A DNA stretch of 64,000 nucleotides from Salegentibacter sp. 24 (GCF_004362395.1 NZ_SNWE01000006.1:124001-188000), one strand, 5' to 3'; shown: positions 26,015 to 36,122, numbered from the stretch's first letter. Notes: a model not told the origin generated them from the letters alone. Translations and numbers: made by a program.

Positions 26015-29000
26015 TTAATCGGAATCCTCATCAGGAAAACTTATATAATCAGGTGCTACCGGGCGAGTTACGGCCTTCGACTCGGTTTCTTGGTTCAAAG
26101 ATTTAATTTCGGTACTTGCAATTTTTCTAATCAATTCCTTAAAAGTGTCGAAATCTACGGAATAAGACAAACCGATACCTTGGGTAAAGCCTATTTCTTC
26201 ACCGATAAACTGAATGTTGTTTTCTCTATTAAAAACCTTAGCTCTAAGGGTTCCGTCCTCATTCAATAAAAAGTCAATTTCAAGGTCACCTACAATGATC
26301 GATTCTGTTACTCCTCCAATTGGAACCCCCACTTGACCATTGATAATAACTCTGTCGCTAATTTGAGTTGAAAGTGTTAATCCAAAACGATCGACGGTTT
26401 GCTGATCTGGTGTACGATCTCCCTGAACATAATTCACACCCACCTGAAACTTACCATCTTCTCCTGCAAAAATATCGTTGACAATGCTGGAGGCTCTTTC
26501 AGCAAGTGTTCCAGTAATGGCATTTTGTCTTAACCCGAATTCACTATAAAAAGCTCCTTGAGTTACAAGGAATAATGCCTGAAGTTCCTTGCTGGCACGA
26601 TCATCCATTCTATATTCCAGTTCGGAACGTACAACAGAGCTTGCATTGGGAAAAGCAATATCAAAGGTAATATCAGGTTGTTCTATTTCTCCCTGAAGAT
26701 TAATAATCACATTTACAGGAATTTTTCTGTTGATCGTGGGGTTTTCCAATAACACTGCCGGATTAGCGTTTAATGAATAGACGGCACTTACATCTAATTG
26801 TGCATCAGTTGGATCTCCGTTCCAATTGATGCTTCCTCCTGATTTCACATTGAAAACTTTTTGAACAAGGCCTGCGTATTTAAAATTATAAACCCCTTCA
26901 TATACCACAAAATCTCCCCACATATTAAATTTACCATTTGTATTGATTTCCAACAGGAGATTTCCGGATCCCCTACCTCTTAAAGTACTTCCACTGGTTT
27001 GGTCTACCACAACTTCCACCTCGGCATCATTAGTAACGTTAAGATCAAAAATAAGTTCAAGACCGGTTACCTCGGGCAATTCAATCGTTTTTCCGGCTTT
27101 ACGGGCAGCTTTTTCCTCTGGACTTAAAAAATGAATATAAGAATTATCTCCCACTGATTCGGTATCATCCAATGGAATTTTAAAAACAGTTCCGCGTTCG
27201 GTAGTAGCGGTTACATCTATGACTAACTGATCAGTCGGGCCAATGATATCTGCATCTCCGCTTATGAATGCTGTACCATAATAAAGTGCATCCTCATCAC
27301 CATCAGTATCTAAAACCAGAAAGCGATCAGTATCAATATCCAGGTCCAGGAACCACTCACTGAAATTTTTATGACCAATACTACCATTAAGCATTGCGGT
27401 TGTTTGATATTTTGTATCTATAAGCTGAACATCATCAAAAACAAACTCCTGGTCATCCAAATTTACAACGGCATCATCACCAAAATTATAATCTACATTT
27501 AGGTATGGTATTTTTAAACCTGCATCTTCCAGGCTAATTGCACCGGTAAAATCAGGATTTTTATAATTGCCGGTAACCCGGGCATTTCCCGATGCTGCAC
27601 CTCTAATATCACTAATTACTTCTCCTCCCAGGGGACTAAAGGCCGCCAGATTTAAATCGTTTAAATCAACATCCATATCGATAGTGGGCTCCTTCTCGCT
27701 TACATCAATGGTACCAACGGCATTTAAAGACTCATTGCCATTCTTACTTAAATTAGCATTTATCGTGTAATTGGTAAGGGTTTCATTTCCTTCAACATCA
27801 AGAACTAAATTCCCAAGAAGTTTGTCATTGATATTGAGAGAATCTACGTTCAGGTTTGTATTGGGATAATAGGCCCCGTTTTCTTGTAGTAAATCCAATT
27901 TTCCATTAAGGGTTCCCGCAAAACGAAGACTATCAATATCTGGCGTAATCTTGCCAATATCAACCTGATCGAATTCCATTTTGAAATTTTTGTAGGTAGA
28001 ATCTCGCATAACACCACTGAGTCTTATTTCTTCATTCTTATGACTCATCACCAGGGAATCAATGGTGATGTCTTCCAAATCCAGACTAAAAATTATCTTA
28101 TTACTTTTGTTTTCTTCTTCATTTAAGTACCAAGTATTATCTTTAAAAGTGAGATCCGATCGTTGGATACCGATTACTGATTTATTTTCTTCATTTATCG
28201 TATGAAAAAGGTTCAAGTTGAAAAAATCTTCATTGTGTTCCCCTCCCTGAAATTCAGATCTTATAAAAAGAGTATCTCTTTGAGTTACGTTAATAAAACT
28301 GAATTCAGAAAAATTATAAAAATCAGTTGAAACACTGTCTGCTTCAAAATAAGTGTTATAAATGGGATTGGTATTATCGATATTAAGATTAACTGTCTCC
28401 ATCAGATTCCCGAAGAGATCTATCTTTGGGGAACGAAAATTCATCTTAAATTCAGATTCATCTGAAGCCAAACGGCCTCGAATAAATGTATTGGGAGCCA
28501 AATTAATTTTGGGATAAAAAACTTCTACAATTTTGTTATAAATATCAAAATCGAATTCCAGATACTGGTCGTTTGTAATTGTTCTTGGTTGGTAATTGGT
28601 GTAAATACTGCCCAGAGAATTCTCAATTAAGGGCCTTATTTCTGAAAGATTGAAATCTCCCTTAATTTCCCCGCTTATAACATCGGGTGAGTTTATACTT
28701 AAGGTTCGCACGGGTCCTTCAAAAGTTGAAGTAATACTAAAATCGTCAAAATAATAAAGGTCATTCTGATTTTGATAAGAAGTATTCAACAATAAAACCT
28801 CTCCGAAAGCATCATCAATACTGGTACCCTTCATATTCATAATAATATCCCCCTTGAAAATAGAAAGGCTGTCTCGCGAAACAAAATTAAGCGCATTTAA
28901 ATTTGCGTATCCTACGGAAGCTTCAAAATCGTAGTTATTTATATCTTCAGAGAGATCGGCCAACCCATTAAATTCCATTTTTAAATTTGGGTCATTAGCC

Positions 29001-30421
29001 ATAAGTAACCCATTAAAAACGGGATTTCTAAGGTTGCCTATCACACGAATTCCCTGATAATCGTACCCGTTAAATTCCAGTTTAGAAATTTGACCTTTTA
29101 ATTCCGCGTCTAAGGATTCAGCATTAAACCCTGCACCATCAATATCGAGATTGAAACTGGTTTTTCCTAAATTTTGATTATTGGTAAGTTTTCCAATATT
29201 CACTTCTTCAAAAATCAGCTTTCCCTGGTAGGTTACATCTTTCGAATTATTAAAACCTCTTAAAACTACATCAGCTTCAGCCGATCCCAATTGGGTGTTA
29301 ATAAGTATATCGGCATCTAAATTGGAACTAGTCACAATCGCATTTCCTTGCATCATCAAACTGCCAAACTCACGCAGGCTTTCAGGAAGTTTACCCTGGA
29401 GATCACCAGGTAATAAATTTACGAGATCGTAGTAGTTAGTTGTAAAATCACTAAAATTTCCTGTAAGCCGAAAATCATCGCCTTCAGAAGTAAAAGCACC
29501 TTCTATCTTCACATTTCCAGCCACCCTAGTTCGATCTAAACCAGTTAGCTCAAGATTAGGAAGGATAAAATCATTTAGAGTGCCTTTAAAATCAGTGTCC
29601 AACCGCATAATCTGATCCTCTCCAAATTCAGGGTAAAAAGCTTGAAGATCCGAGCTGGAAATAATACTTTCGTTAAAAGTTCCTGTAATTTCAACTTTAT
29701 TTTCAAAATCAGAAAAATCTGTAGTATTGTAGTTAAACTCCAGATCAGCTTTCACTAAAGACTGTGGGGTTTGCAAGATAAGATCTTCAAAAACCATCAA
29801 TTCTGGATTGTAATAAAACTTAGTACTTAAATTATCAATCTTTATTCCACGTTTTTCTATTCCCTTTAAGCCTTCAATATTGACAGCGATTTCAGGACCA
29901 TTAATTTTAAGATCTCTTGCATGAATATTTAAACTATCCAGTATCAGGAGTTCTGGATTGGTGCTGTCTTCATTTATAAAACTATAAGTTCCATCATTAA
30001 TTTCCACCCTATCAACCAGTAATTCAACTTGTGTTGAATCTCCTGTAGGAGTGCCGCTTAATTTCTCAATGAACAGGCCTAGGTTATCCCTTTCTTCACC
30101 TTTATATTTTCGCATATTTAATTTCAAACCATCCAGATAAGTATTTCCAAAATGTGGTTTGTTATTAAGAAGATTCGAAAATCCTAAAAGAGAAGTACGT
30201 AATTCTTCTGAATAAATTAGAGTGTCATTATGATGGTCTTTAATCAAAATACCATTAAATCTCAATCTACCGAAATAAGTTAAACTTACTTCATCTATAG
30301 ATATATTAATGTTATTCTTTTCGTTAATTGAAGTTGCAATACGGTTAGCCATACCTGTCTGCACTACAGGTATGGAGAAAACGATCAAAATAATGACAAA
30401 AAGTAAAACCAGCGCAACCAC
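26015..30421 (-). CDS. tamB: Translocation/assembly module TamB
   Basis: 1468 residues, an AsmA-like giant with one N-terminal membrane helix (VALVLLFVIILIVFSIPVVQ), a long beta-helical groove of repeated strands and the C-terminal DUF490/TamB domain (about 1030-1400: GSGNLLLEINTNGKFNMWGDFVVYEGVYNFKY, then QALFLVTQGAFYSEFGL). TamB proteins bridge inner and outer membranes and take part in phospholipid transfer or barrel assembly. The annotated start is GTG at 30421. The frame stays open upstream to a stop at 30461-30463 and encodes a basic KRIKKFWKILTRT that fits the usual TamB N-terminus, but it has no ATG, GTG or TTG. The true start is therefore uncertain. TamA is not adjacent. Confidence 0.9.
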   Translation of the reverse strand: MVALVLLFVIILIVFSIPVVQTGMANRIATSINEKNNINISIDEVSLTYFGRLRFNGILIKDHHNDTLIYSEELRTSLLGFSNLLNNKPHFGNTYLDGLKLNMRKYKGEERDNLGLFIEKLSGTPTGDSTQVELLVDRVEINDGTYSFINEDSTNPELLILDSLNIHARDLKINGPEIAVNIEGLKGIEKRGIKIDNLSTKFYYNPELMVFEDLILQTPQSLVKADLEFNYNTTDFSDFENKVEITGTFNESIISSSDLQAFYPEFGEDQIMRLDTDFKGTLNDFILPNLELTGLDRTRVAGNVKIEGAFTSEGDDFRLTGNFSDFTTNYYDLVNLLPGDLQGKLPESLREFGSLMMQGNAIVTSSNLDADILINTQLGSAEADVVLRGFNNSKDVTYQGKLIFEEVNIGKLTNNQNLGKTSFNLDIDGAGFNAESLDAELKGQISKLEFNGYDYQGIRVIGNLRNPVFNGLLMANDPNLKMEFNGLADLSEDINNYDFEASVGYANLNALNFVSRDSLSIFKGDIIMNMKGTSIDDAFGEVLLLNTSYQNQNDLYYFDDFSITSTFEGPVRTLSINSPDVISGEIKGDFNLSEIRPLIENSLGSIYTNYQPRTITNDQYLEFDFDIYNKIVEVFYPKINLAPNTFIRGRLASDESEFKMNFRSPKIDLFGNLMETVNLNIDNTNPIYNTYFEADSVSTDFYNFSEFSFINVTQRDTLFIRSEFQGGEHNEDFFNLNLFHTINEENKSVIGIQRSDLTFKDNTWYLNEEENKSNKIIFSLDLEDITIDSLVMSHKNEEIRLSGVMRDSTYKNFKMEFDQVDIGKITPDIDSLRFAGTLNGKLDLLQENGAYYPNTNLNVDSLNINDKLLGNLVLDVEGNETLTNYTINANLSKNGNESLNAVGTIDVSEKEPTIDMDVDLNDLNLAAFSPLGGEVISDIRGAASGNARVTGNYKNPDFTGAISLEDAGLKIPYLNVDYNFGDDAVVNLDDQEFVFDDVQLIDTKYQTTAMLNGSIGHKNFSEWFLDLDIDTDRFLVLDTDGDEDALYYGTAFISGDADIIGPTDQLVIDVTATTERGTVFKIPLDDTESVGDNSYIHFLSPEEKAARKAGKTIELPEVTGLELIFDLNVTNDAEVEVVVDQTSGSTLRGRGSGNLLLEINTNGKFNMWGDFVVYEGVYNFKYAGLVQKVFNVKSGGSINWNGDPTDAQLDVSAVYSLNANPAVLLENPTINRKIPVNVIINLQGEIEQPDITFDIAFPNASSVVRSELEYRMDDRASKELQALFLVTQGAFYSEFGLRQNAITGTLAERASSIVNDIFAGEDGKFQVGVNYVQGDRTPDQQTVDRFGLTLSTQISDRVIINGQVGVPIGGVTESIIVGDLEIDFLLNEDGTLRAKVFNRENNIQFIGEEIGFTQGIGLSYSVDFDTFKELIRKIASTEIKSLNQETESKAVTRPVAPDYISFPDEDSD

Positions 30422-30448
30422 TGTCCTAGTTAATATTTTCCAGAATTT

Positions 30449-30476
30449 TTTGATACGCTTTTATATTTTAACTTTG
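30449..30476 (+). promoter_or_regulatory. Promoter of the tsaD operon
   Basis: TTTG at 30449-30452 and TAACTTTG at 30469-30476 with a 16-bp spacer, 39 nt before the tsaD ATG. The -7 box is a perfect match; the spacer is at the short end. Confidence 0.5.
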
Positions 30477-30514
30477 TATACAATATTAACAATTTCTATG
30501 CCCCATACAACGCA

Positions 30515-31537
30515 ATGGCTTCAAAAAATATTTACATCTTAGGAATTGAATCTTCCTGTGACGATACCGCAGCTGCTATACTGCATAACGGAAAAATATT
30601 GTCTAACATTGTAGCAACTCAAGAAGTTCATCAACAATACGGAGGTGTAGTTCCGGAACTTGCCTCTAGAGCACATCAGCAAAATATTGTGCCTGTGGTT
30701 CACCAGGCGATAGCTATGGCTAATATCGATAAAAAAGATATATCCGCAATTGCATTTACCAGGGGGCCAGGTCTTATGGGTTCTTTACTAGTAGGTACCT
30801 CATTCGCTAAATCTTTGTCGCTGGGGTTAAGAGTTCCCCTTATAGAAGTAAATCATATGCAAGCACATATTTTAGCCCATTTTATTGAGGAAGAAAATTC
30901 AAAAAAACCAAGCTTCCCATTTTTGGCTTTAACAATTAGTGGTGGACATACTCAAATCGTAAAAGTCTCCAATTATTTTGAAATGGAAGTGATTGGAGAA
31001 ACCACAGATGATGCCGTTGGGGAAGCCTTTGACAAAAGTGCTAAGATTTTAGGCTTGCCTTATCCTGGGGGACCTTTAATCGACAGATATGCCCAGGAAG
31101 GAAATCCTAAAAGCTTTCCCTTTCCAAATCCAAAAGTTCCTGATTTAAATTTTAGTTTTAGCGGGTTTAAAACTTCCGTACTTTATTTTATTCAAAAAAA
31201 AACTAAAGAGAATCCTGATTTTATTGCTGAAAATTTAAAAGATATTTGTGCTTCTATTCAGTTTTCTCTGGTAAGAATTCTAATGGATAAATTGAGAAAG
31301 GCAGTAAAACAAACCGGAATCAATCAAATTGCCATCGCTGGTGGCGTTTCAGCCAACAGTGGAATTAGAGTTGCACTGATGGAAGCTGAAAAACTTTACA
31401 ATTGGAAATGCTTTATTCCTAAATTTGAGTATACTACGGATAATGCTGCGATGATTGCTATTGCAGGTCATTATAAATTCCTGAATCAAGATTTTTCAAA
31501 CTTTTCAATCACCGCAGAAGCCAGATATAAATTTTAA
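30515..31537 (+). CDS. tsaD: tRNA N6-adenosine threonylcarbamoyltransferase
   Basis: 340 residues. With TsaB, TsaC and TsaE it makes t6A37 on ANN-decoding tRNAs. The ASKHA-type fold is visible: ILGIESSCDDTAAAI at the start, HMQAHILAHF with the metal-binding His pair, TISGGHTQIV, the FDKSAKILGLPYPGG block and AGGVSANSGIR near the C-terminus. This essential gene heads a compact plus-strand operon: rsmE follows after 3 nt. The ATG at 30515 gives MASKNIYILGIE, the normal beginning. Confidence 0.96.
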   Translation: MASKNIYILGIESSCDDTAAAILHNGKILSNIVATQEVHQQYGGVVPELASRAHQQNIVPVVHQAIAMANIDKKDISAIAFTRGPGLMGSLLVGTSFAKSLSLGLRVPLIEVNHMQAHILAHFIEEENSKKPSFPFLALTISGGHTQIVKVSNYFEMEVIGETTDDAVGEAFDKSAKILGLPYPGGPLIDRYAQEGNPKSFPFPNPKVPDLNFSFSGFKTSVLYFIQKKTKENPDFIAENLKDICASIQFSLVRILMDKLRKAVKQTGINQIAIAGGVSANSGIRVALMEAEKLYNWKCFIPKFEYTTDNAAMIAIAGHYKFLNQDFSNFSITAEARYKF

Positions 31538-31540
31538 TCA

Positions 31541-32251
31541 ATGCAACTTTTTTATAATCCCGATATTCAAAGAACAGATAAACAAATTTATTTTTCCAAA
31601 GATGAAAGCCGCCATATTGCGAAAGTTTTGAGAAAAAATGCTGGAGAAACCTTGAGTGTCACCAATGGAAAAGGTTTTCTATTCAAAGCCAAAATTATAT
31701 CAGCTGATCCTAAACAATGCGCAGCCAGTATATTTGAAGTTGAAATTGATAAGGAAAAAAAATATCATCTTCATATGGTTGTAGCACCCACTAAAATGAA
31801 CGATCGATATGAATGGTTCCTTGAAAAAGCAACTGAAATTGGAATTCAGGAAATCACTCCCATAATTTGTCATCATAGTGAAAGAAAAACAATTAAGCTC
31901 AATCGCTATGAAAGAGTTCTTCAAAGTGCAATGAAACAATCGCTACATTATACCCTGCCAATTATAAATAAGGAGATTAGCTTTTTAGAATTTATTGAGA
32001 CGGAAACTAGTGGGCAAAAATTTATAGCCCACTGTGAAGCTGGAATGCCTAGAATATCTTTAAAAAATCAGGTTATCCCAAAAGAAAAAATCACGATCCT
32101 TATTGGTCCTGAAGGGGATTTCTCCGCTGATGAAATAAAACTAGCGGTGGCAAAAGGATGGCAACCCGTTAGTTTAGGTGATAGTAGATTGAGAACCGAA
32201 ACAGCTGCATTGGTAGCATGCCACACTGTGGCTCTTATAAATCAGGATTAA
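31541..32251 (+). CDS. rsmE: 16S rRNA m3U1498 methyltransferase
   Basis: 236 residues. An N-terminal PUA-like domain (QLFYNPDIQ, DESRHIAKVLRKNAGE) is followed by a SPOUT knot domain (EWFLEKATEIGIQEITPIICHHSERK, ILIGPEGDFSADEIKLA, SLGDSRLRTETAAL). The knot residues IGPEGG/D, and LG..-LR.ETA are diagnostic of RsmE. The gene is between tsaD and a DUF4159 gene with 3 and 15 nt gaps, so they share a transcript. Confidence 0.93.
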   Translation: MQLFYNPDIQRTDKQIYFSKDESRHIAKVLRKNAGETLSVTNGKGFLFKAKIISADPKQCAASIFEVEIDKEKKYHLHMVVAPTKMNDRYEWFLEKATEIGIQEITPIICHHSERKTIKLNRYERVLQSAMKQSLHYTLPIINKEISFLEFIETETSGQKFIAHCEAGMPRISLKNQVIPKEKITILIGPEGDFSADEIKLAVAKGWQPVSLGDSRLRTETAALVACHTVALINQD

Positions 32252-32266
32252 TTCATATTTTACACA

Positions 32267-32920
32267 ATGCCTAATTTGAAAATATATTTCCTGCCATTTC
32301 TTTTTTTTAGTTTTATACAGTTTTCAATGGCGCAAGAAATTGCACTTTTAAAATATAATGGTGGTGGGGATTGGTATGCGAACCCTACTTCTTTACCTAA
32401 TCTTATTACTTTTACGAATAATAACCTAGGGACAAAATTAGTTGCCGAGCCTGTTACCGTAACCCCAGGGGATTCAGATATTTTTAAATATCCCTTTGTT
32501 CATATGACCGGTCATGGTAACGTGATTTTTAATGAAAAAGAAGTAGAAAATCTAAGGAATTACTTACTAAGTGGTGGTTTTCTTCATATTGATGACAACT
32601 ACGGAATGCAGCAATATCTAATGAAAGAGTTGAAAAAGCTCTTTCCAGATAAAACACTAGAAGAATTACCTGAAAATCATCCTATTTTTAATGCTGCTTT
32701 TGAATTTCCAAATGGATTACCTAAAATCCATGTGCACGATAATAAACCGCCGCAGGCTTTGGGTATTTTTGATAAAAACAGACTTATGATTCTGTTCACT
32801 GTAGAAAGCGATCTTGGCGATGGTTGGGAAAGCCCTGCCGTTCATAATGATCCCGAAGAGATCCGACTAAAAGCTTTACAAATGGGTGCTAATATCATAA
32901 AATACGTATTTGAAAATTAA
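32267..32920 (+). CDS. Secreted DUF4159 protein
   Basis: 217 residues with a signal peptide (LPFLFFSFIQFSMAQ, cut near residue 22). The mature part matches DUF4159: LLKYNGGGDWYANPTSLPNLI, YPFVHMTGHGNV, GGFLHIDDNYG, NHPIF, and a final TVESDLGDGWESPAV. The fold is glutamine-amidotransferase-like. It is widespread in Bacteroidota, often next to tsaD/rsmE, but no function is proven. Its stop overlaps the start of the TrmH-like gene by 1 nt (TAATG). Confidence 0.85.
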   Translation: MPNLKIYFLPFLFFSFIQFSMAQEIALLKYNGGGDWYANPTSLPNLITFTNNNLGTKLVAEPVTVTPGDSDIFKYPFVHMTGHGNVIFNEKEVENLRNYLLSGGFLHIDDNYGMQQYLMKELKKLFPDKTLEELPENHPIFNAAFEFPNGLPKIHVHDNKPPQALGIFDKNRLMILFTVESDLGDGWESPAVHNDPEEIRLKALQMGANIIKYVFEN

Positions 32921-33441
32921 TGAAACAGCTTTCACATTTTGACGAAAAATTCACAAAGAAAAAATTTCCCGTTATACTCCTTTTAGATAATATTATAGGG
33001 GAAGCAAATATTGGCAGTATTTTTCGGCTGTCGGACGCCTTTAATGTAGAAAAGATTGTTTTTTCAGGAATTGAACCAAACTTTAATAGCAGAAGACTTC
33101 AAAAAACATCCAGAAGCACCCATAAAATTGTGAAACATGAATATGCTAAAGATGCGATTGATTTTATTGGTAAGTCAAAAGCGTCCGCTGATATTTTTGC
33201 CCTGGAGATCACTTCAACTAGTACTGCTGTGGAGCATTTTCATTTTTTCCAAAAGAAAAAAGAGATGATCTTAATTTTGGGAAATGAAGCTGTAGGAATA
33301 AATAGTGATTTGTTAAAAATAGCAGATAAGCATTTGCATATCAATATGTTTGGAAATAATAGTAGCATGAATGTTGCACAAGCTACTGGAATTGCCTTAT
33401 ACGAAATATCAAAAACAATATTTGATTTCGCTAAGAAATAA
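32920..33441 (+). CDS. TrmH/SpoU-family RNA 2'-O-methyltransferase
   Basis: 173 residues containing only the SPOUT catalytic domain. The three SpoU motifs are visible: LLDNIIGEANIGSIFRLSDAF (motif 1, with the N..N/SI.R pattern), ILGNEAVGI (motif 2) and MFGNNSSMNVAQATGIALYE (motif 3). It transfers methyl groups to ribose 2'-OH, and the target (tRNA or rRNA) cannot be told. Lacking an N-terminal RNA-binding domain, it resembles TrmL-size enzymes. It is translationally coupled to the gene before it and is followed after 12 nt by the AI-2E protein. Confidence 0.88.
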   Translation: MKQLSHFDEKFTKKKFPVILLLDNIIGEANIGSIFRLSDAFNVEKIVFSGIEPNFNSRRLQKTSRSTHKIVKHEYAKDAIDFIGKSKASADIFALEITSTSTAVEHFHFFQKKKEMILILGNEAVGINSDLLKIADKHLHINMFGNNSSMNVAQATGIALYEISKTIFDFAKK

Positions 33442-33453
33442 TATATTTACCAC

Positions 33454-34542
33454 GTGAATTCAAAATCAATTACTTTAGGGATTATTAGGGCTGTAGGAAT
33501 AATTATTGGAATTATCCTCTTGCTCTATTTTTTATACGAAATCCAATCTGTACTGGTTTATATCGCCATTGCGGCAGTGATTTCCCTTGTTGGACGACCA
33601 GTTGTAATCTTTCTAAGGCAACACTTAAAAATTCCCAATCAGTTATCAGTAGTTATTGTCCTTGTACTGGTCCTCTCTATTTTCGCAGGAATCATCTTTG
33701 TTTTCGTTCCTATCGTAATTGAACAAAGTCAGTATCTTAGCCGAATAGATATGGAAGCTTTTCGAAGTGACCTCAATGAACTAAACAATCAAATAAATAA
33801 TTATTTAGGTATTGAGGAAATTAATATAATAGAAGGGCTTAAGCAGAGTGAATTTGTACGAAACTTTGATATTACAGCCGTTCCAAGACTTTTAAATAAT
33901 GTCTTTAGCATTTTGGGGGCTACTTTAATTGCCATTTTTTCTATACTTTTCATTTCATTTTTTTTATTAAAAGACAGCAAATTAATGTTAAATAGTATTT
34001 TGGTTTTTGCAAATCGCGGAGATGAAAAGAAATTTCAACGCGTTTTTAACAAGATCAAGATCCTCCTTTCTCGTTACTTTGTAGGTCTAACTTTACAAAT
34101 TACAGTTCTATTCGTGCTTTACGCCGTTTTACTGAGCGTTTTTGAAATTAACAATCCAATTGCTATTGCCTTTATTTGTGCTTTTCTAAACCTGGTCCCT
34201 TATTTAGGGCCTCTTTTTGCAGGTATATTAATGGCGCTTTTTGTAATTTCTAGTAATTTAGGTGCTGATTTTCAAATGATTATTTTACCAAAATTAGGTT
34301 ATATCATGTTGGGATATGCCATTTGCCAACTTATAGATAATATGATCTCCCAACCAATGATCTTTGGTGCCAGCGTTAAATCACACCCTTTAGAAATTTT
34401 TCTGATTATCCTTATTGCTGGAATCATTTTTGGAATTACCGGGATGGTGGTGGCGGTTCCTTTTTACACGGCTTTAAAAGTAATCGCCAAGGAATCTTTA
34501 AGCGAATACAAAATCGTTAAGAGACTTACACGTGACCTTTAA
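33454..34542 (+). CDS. AI-2E-family membrane transporter
   Basis: 362 residues starting from GTG at 33454. About eight membrane helices are visible: two at the N-terminus (LGIIRAVGIIIGIILLLYFLYE; VLVYIAIAAVISLVG), then IFAGIIFVFVPIVIEQSQYL, an extended middle loop, and a C-terminal set (IAIAFICAFLNLVPYLGPLFAGILMALF; IISGIIFG-type end). The NLVPYLGP motif is the AI-2E/PerM signature. Substrates in the family include autoinducer-2 and sodium-proton exchange, and none can be chosen here. It is part of the tsaD operon by spacing. Confidence 0.88.
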   Translation: MNSKSITLGIIRAVGIIIGIILLLYFLYEIQSVLVYIAIAAVISLVGRPVVIFLRQHLKIPNQLSVVIVLVLVLSIFAGIIFVFVPIVIEQSQYLSRIDMEAFRSDLNELNNQINNYLGIEEINIIEGLKQSEFVRNFDITAVPRLLNNVFSILGATLIAIFSILFISFFLLKDSKLMLNSILVFANRGDEKKFQRVFNKIKILLSRYFVGLTLQITVLFVLYAVLLSVFEINNPIAIAFICAFLNLVPYLGPLFAGILMALFVISSNLGADFQMIILPKLGYIMLGYAICQLIDNMISQPMIFGASVKSHPLEIFLIILIAGIIFGITGMVVAVPFYTALKVIAKESLSEYKIVKRLTRDL

Positions 34543-34551
34543 ATTTTAATT

Positions 34552-35730
34552 TTGAATAAAGCTTTATTACAAACCAAAGTTCAGGAGTATCTAAGAAAAA
34601 ATCTAAAAAAGTCTCCTGCCGATTTGGTACTTAGCGGAAGTCCTTTTGCCAATATTTCCTCCTCAGAACTCGGACAACAATTAACGGGTTTACAAAAGGC
34701 CGAGAAAAAATTACCAAGCTGGTTTGAAAACTTCCAAATTTACTATCCGCCCAAAATTAATCTAGAGCAAACTTCATCAGAACATACCGCAAAATACAAA
34801 TCTTCATTAATCAAGGGTGAATCCCTAATCGATTTAACTGGTGGATTGGGAATAGATGATTCTTATTTTTGTGAAAATTTCAAAAGCGTCCTACATTGTG
34901 AATTAAATGCAGAATTATCGTCAATTGCTGCGCATAATTTAAAATGCTTGGGCAAGGATAATATTTTCTTTAAAAATATTGATAGTATTGATTTTTTAAG
35001 GAACTCAGAACAAAAATTCGACTACATTTATGTAGATCCTTCAAGACGGGACCATACAGGTGAAAAAGTCTTTAGACTAGCAGAGTGTTCACCGAATGTT
35101 CCTGGGAATTTAGAATTATTATTTAGTAAGAGCAATAATATTTTTATAAAAACATCCCCACTGCTCGATCTACAAGCTGGGATTTCAGAATTAAAATTTG
35201 TAACTGAAATTCATATTATTGCCATAAATAATGAAGTAAAGGAATTGTTGTGGCAATTGAAAAAAGATAAGATTCTCGAACCGGCAATTAAAACTTTAAA
35301 TTTCACAAAAACCGGTTGGGAAAAATTTGAAGGAAGACTAAATAGAACAAAGGGTGAAAAAAGTTTTTCTTTACCACAAAACTTTCTTTATGAACCCAAT
35401 TCTGCAATTATGAAAAGCGGACTTTTTGAAGAGGTAGCTTATCAAACACAAACAATAAAGCTACACCAAAATTCTCATTTATATACATCTGAAAATGAAG
35501 TCAACTTTCCTGGAAGGAAATTTAAAATACTTGATTTAGAATATTATAAACCGAGTTTACTAAAGAAAAAATTTAAAGATTTAAAAGCAAATATAGCTGT
35601 AAGGAACTTTCCTGAAAGGGTTGAAGTATTAAAGAAAAAATTTAAAATTAAAGATGGTGGTAAAAAATATCTATTTTTTACCACCAATTTAAATAATAAA
35701 AAGATTGTGTTATTTTGTGAAAAATGCTAA
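34552..35730 (+). CDS. SAM-dependent methyltransferase with THUMP-like C-terminal domain
   Basis: 392 residues, beginning at TTG 34552. An N-terminal helical segment is followed by a class I methyltransferase core (about 90-200): LIDLTGGLGIDDSYF as motif I, LHCELNAELSSIAAHN as the acidic motif, and FDYIYVDPSRR, which resembles the DPPY-like motif of RNA or DNA methylases. The C-terminal third is the THUMP-like domain found in this Bacteroidota/Firmicutes family, with KIKDGGKKYLFFTTN at the end. An RNA target is likely given the context (tsaD, rsmE, trmH), but this is inference. The stop overlaps the convergent thioesterase by 4 nt, and no terminator is seen. Confidence 0.82.
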   Translation: MNKALLQTKVQEYLRKNLKKSPADLVLSGSPFANISSSELGQQLTGLQKAEKKLPSWFENFQIYYPPKINLEQTSSEHTAKYKSSLIKGESLIDLTGGLGIDDSYFCENFKSVLHCELNAELSSIAAHNLKCLGKDNIFFKNIDSIDFLRNSEQKFDYIYVDPSRRDHTGEKVFRLAECSPNVPGNLELLFSKSNNIFIKTSPLLDLQAGISELKFVTEIHIIAINNEVKELLWQLKKDKILEPAIKTLNFTKTGWEKFEGRLNRTKGEKSFSLPQNFLYEPNSAIMKSGLFEEVAYQTQTIKLHQNSHLYTSENEVNFPGRKFKILDLEYYKPSLLKKKFKDLKANIAVRNFPERVEVLKKKFKIKDGGKKYLFFTTNLNNKKIVLFCEKC

Positions 35731-36122
35731 GCACGCTCTTGCAATCTATCTTTCACGAACTCTACCTTGGTTTTTCCGTGAGGTGTGGGTTTACCATTTT
35801 CATCTAAGGTCACCATAATCACCTTGTCTATGGTAATAATTGTATGACGTGTCATTTTATTTCTAACTTCGCATTTTAGAGTTAGTGAACTGGTACCGAA
35901 CTTCAATACTTCAATTCCAATTTCAACAATATCGCCTTGTTTTGCAGAATGTTGAAAATTTATCTCACTCATATACTTAGTAACGCATTTAGAATTTTCT
36001 AACTGAATGATACTGTATAGAGCACATTCTTCATCTATCCAGGCCAGCAAATTCCCGCCAAATAAAGTTCCGTTGGGATTTAAATCTTCTGGTTTAATCC
36101 ATTTTCTAGTATGAAATCTCAT
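35727..36122 (-). CDS. Acyl-CoA thioesterase (YciA/BACH-type hotdog)
   Basis: 131 residues in a single hotdog domain. The motif GTLFGGNLLAWIDEECALYSI carries the Asn and Asp/Glu of the YciA family, and SEINFQHSAKQGDIVEI follows with the conserved second strand. It hydrolyses fatty acyl-CoA, but chain length is not predictable. It is convergent with the methyltransferase gene and lies 125 nt downstream of the NUDIX gene. Confidence 0.85.
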   Translation of the reverse strand: MRFHTRKWIKPEDLNPNGTLFGGNLLAWIDEECALYSIIQLENSKCVTKYMSEINFQHSAKQGDIVEIGIEVLKFGTSSLTLKCEVRNKMTRHTIITIDKVIMVTLDENGKPTPHGKTKVEFVKDRLQERA

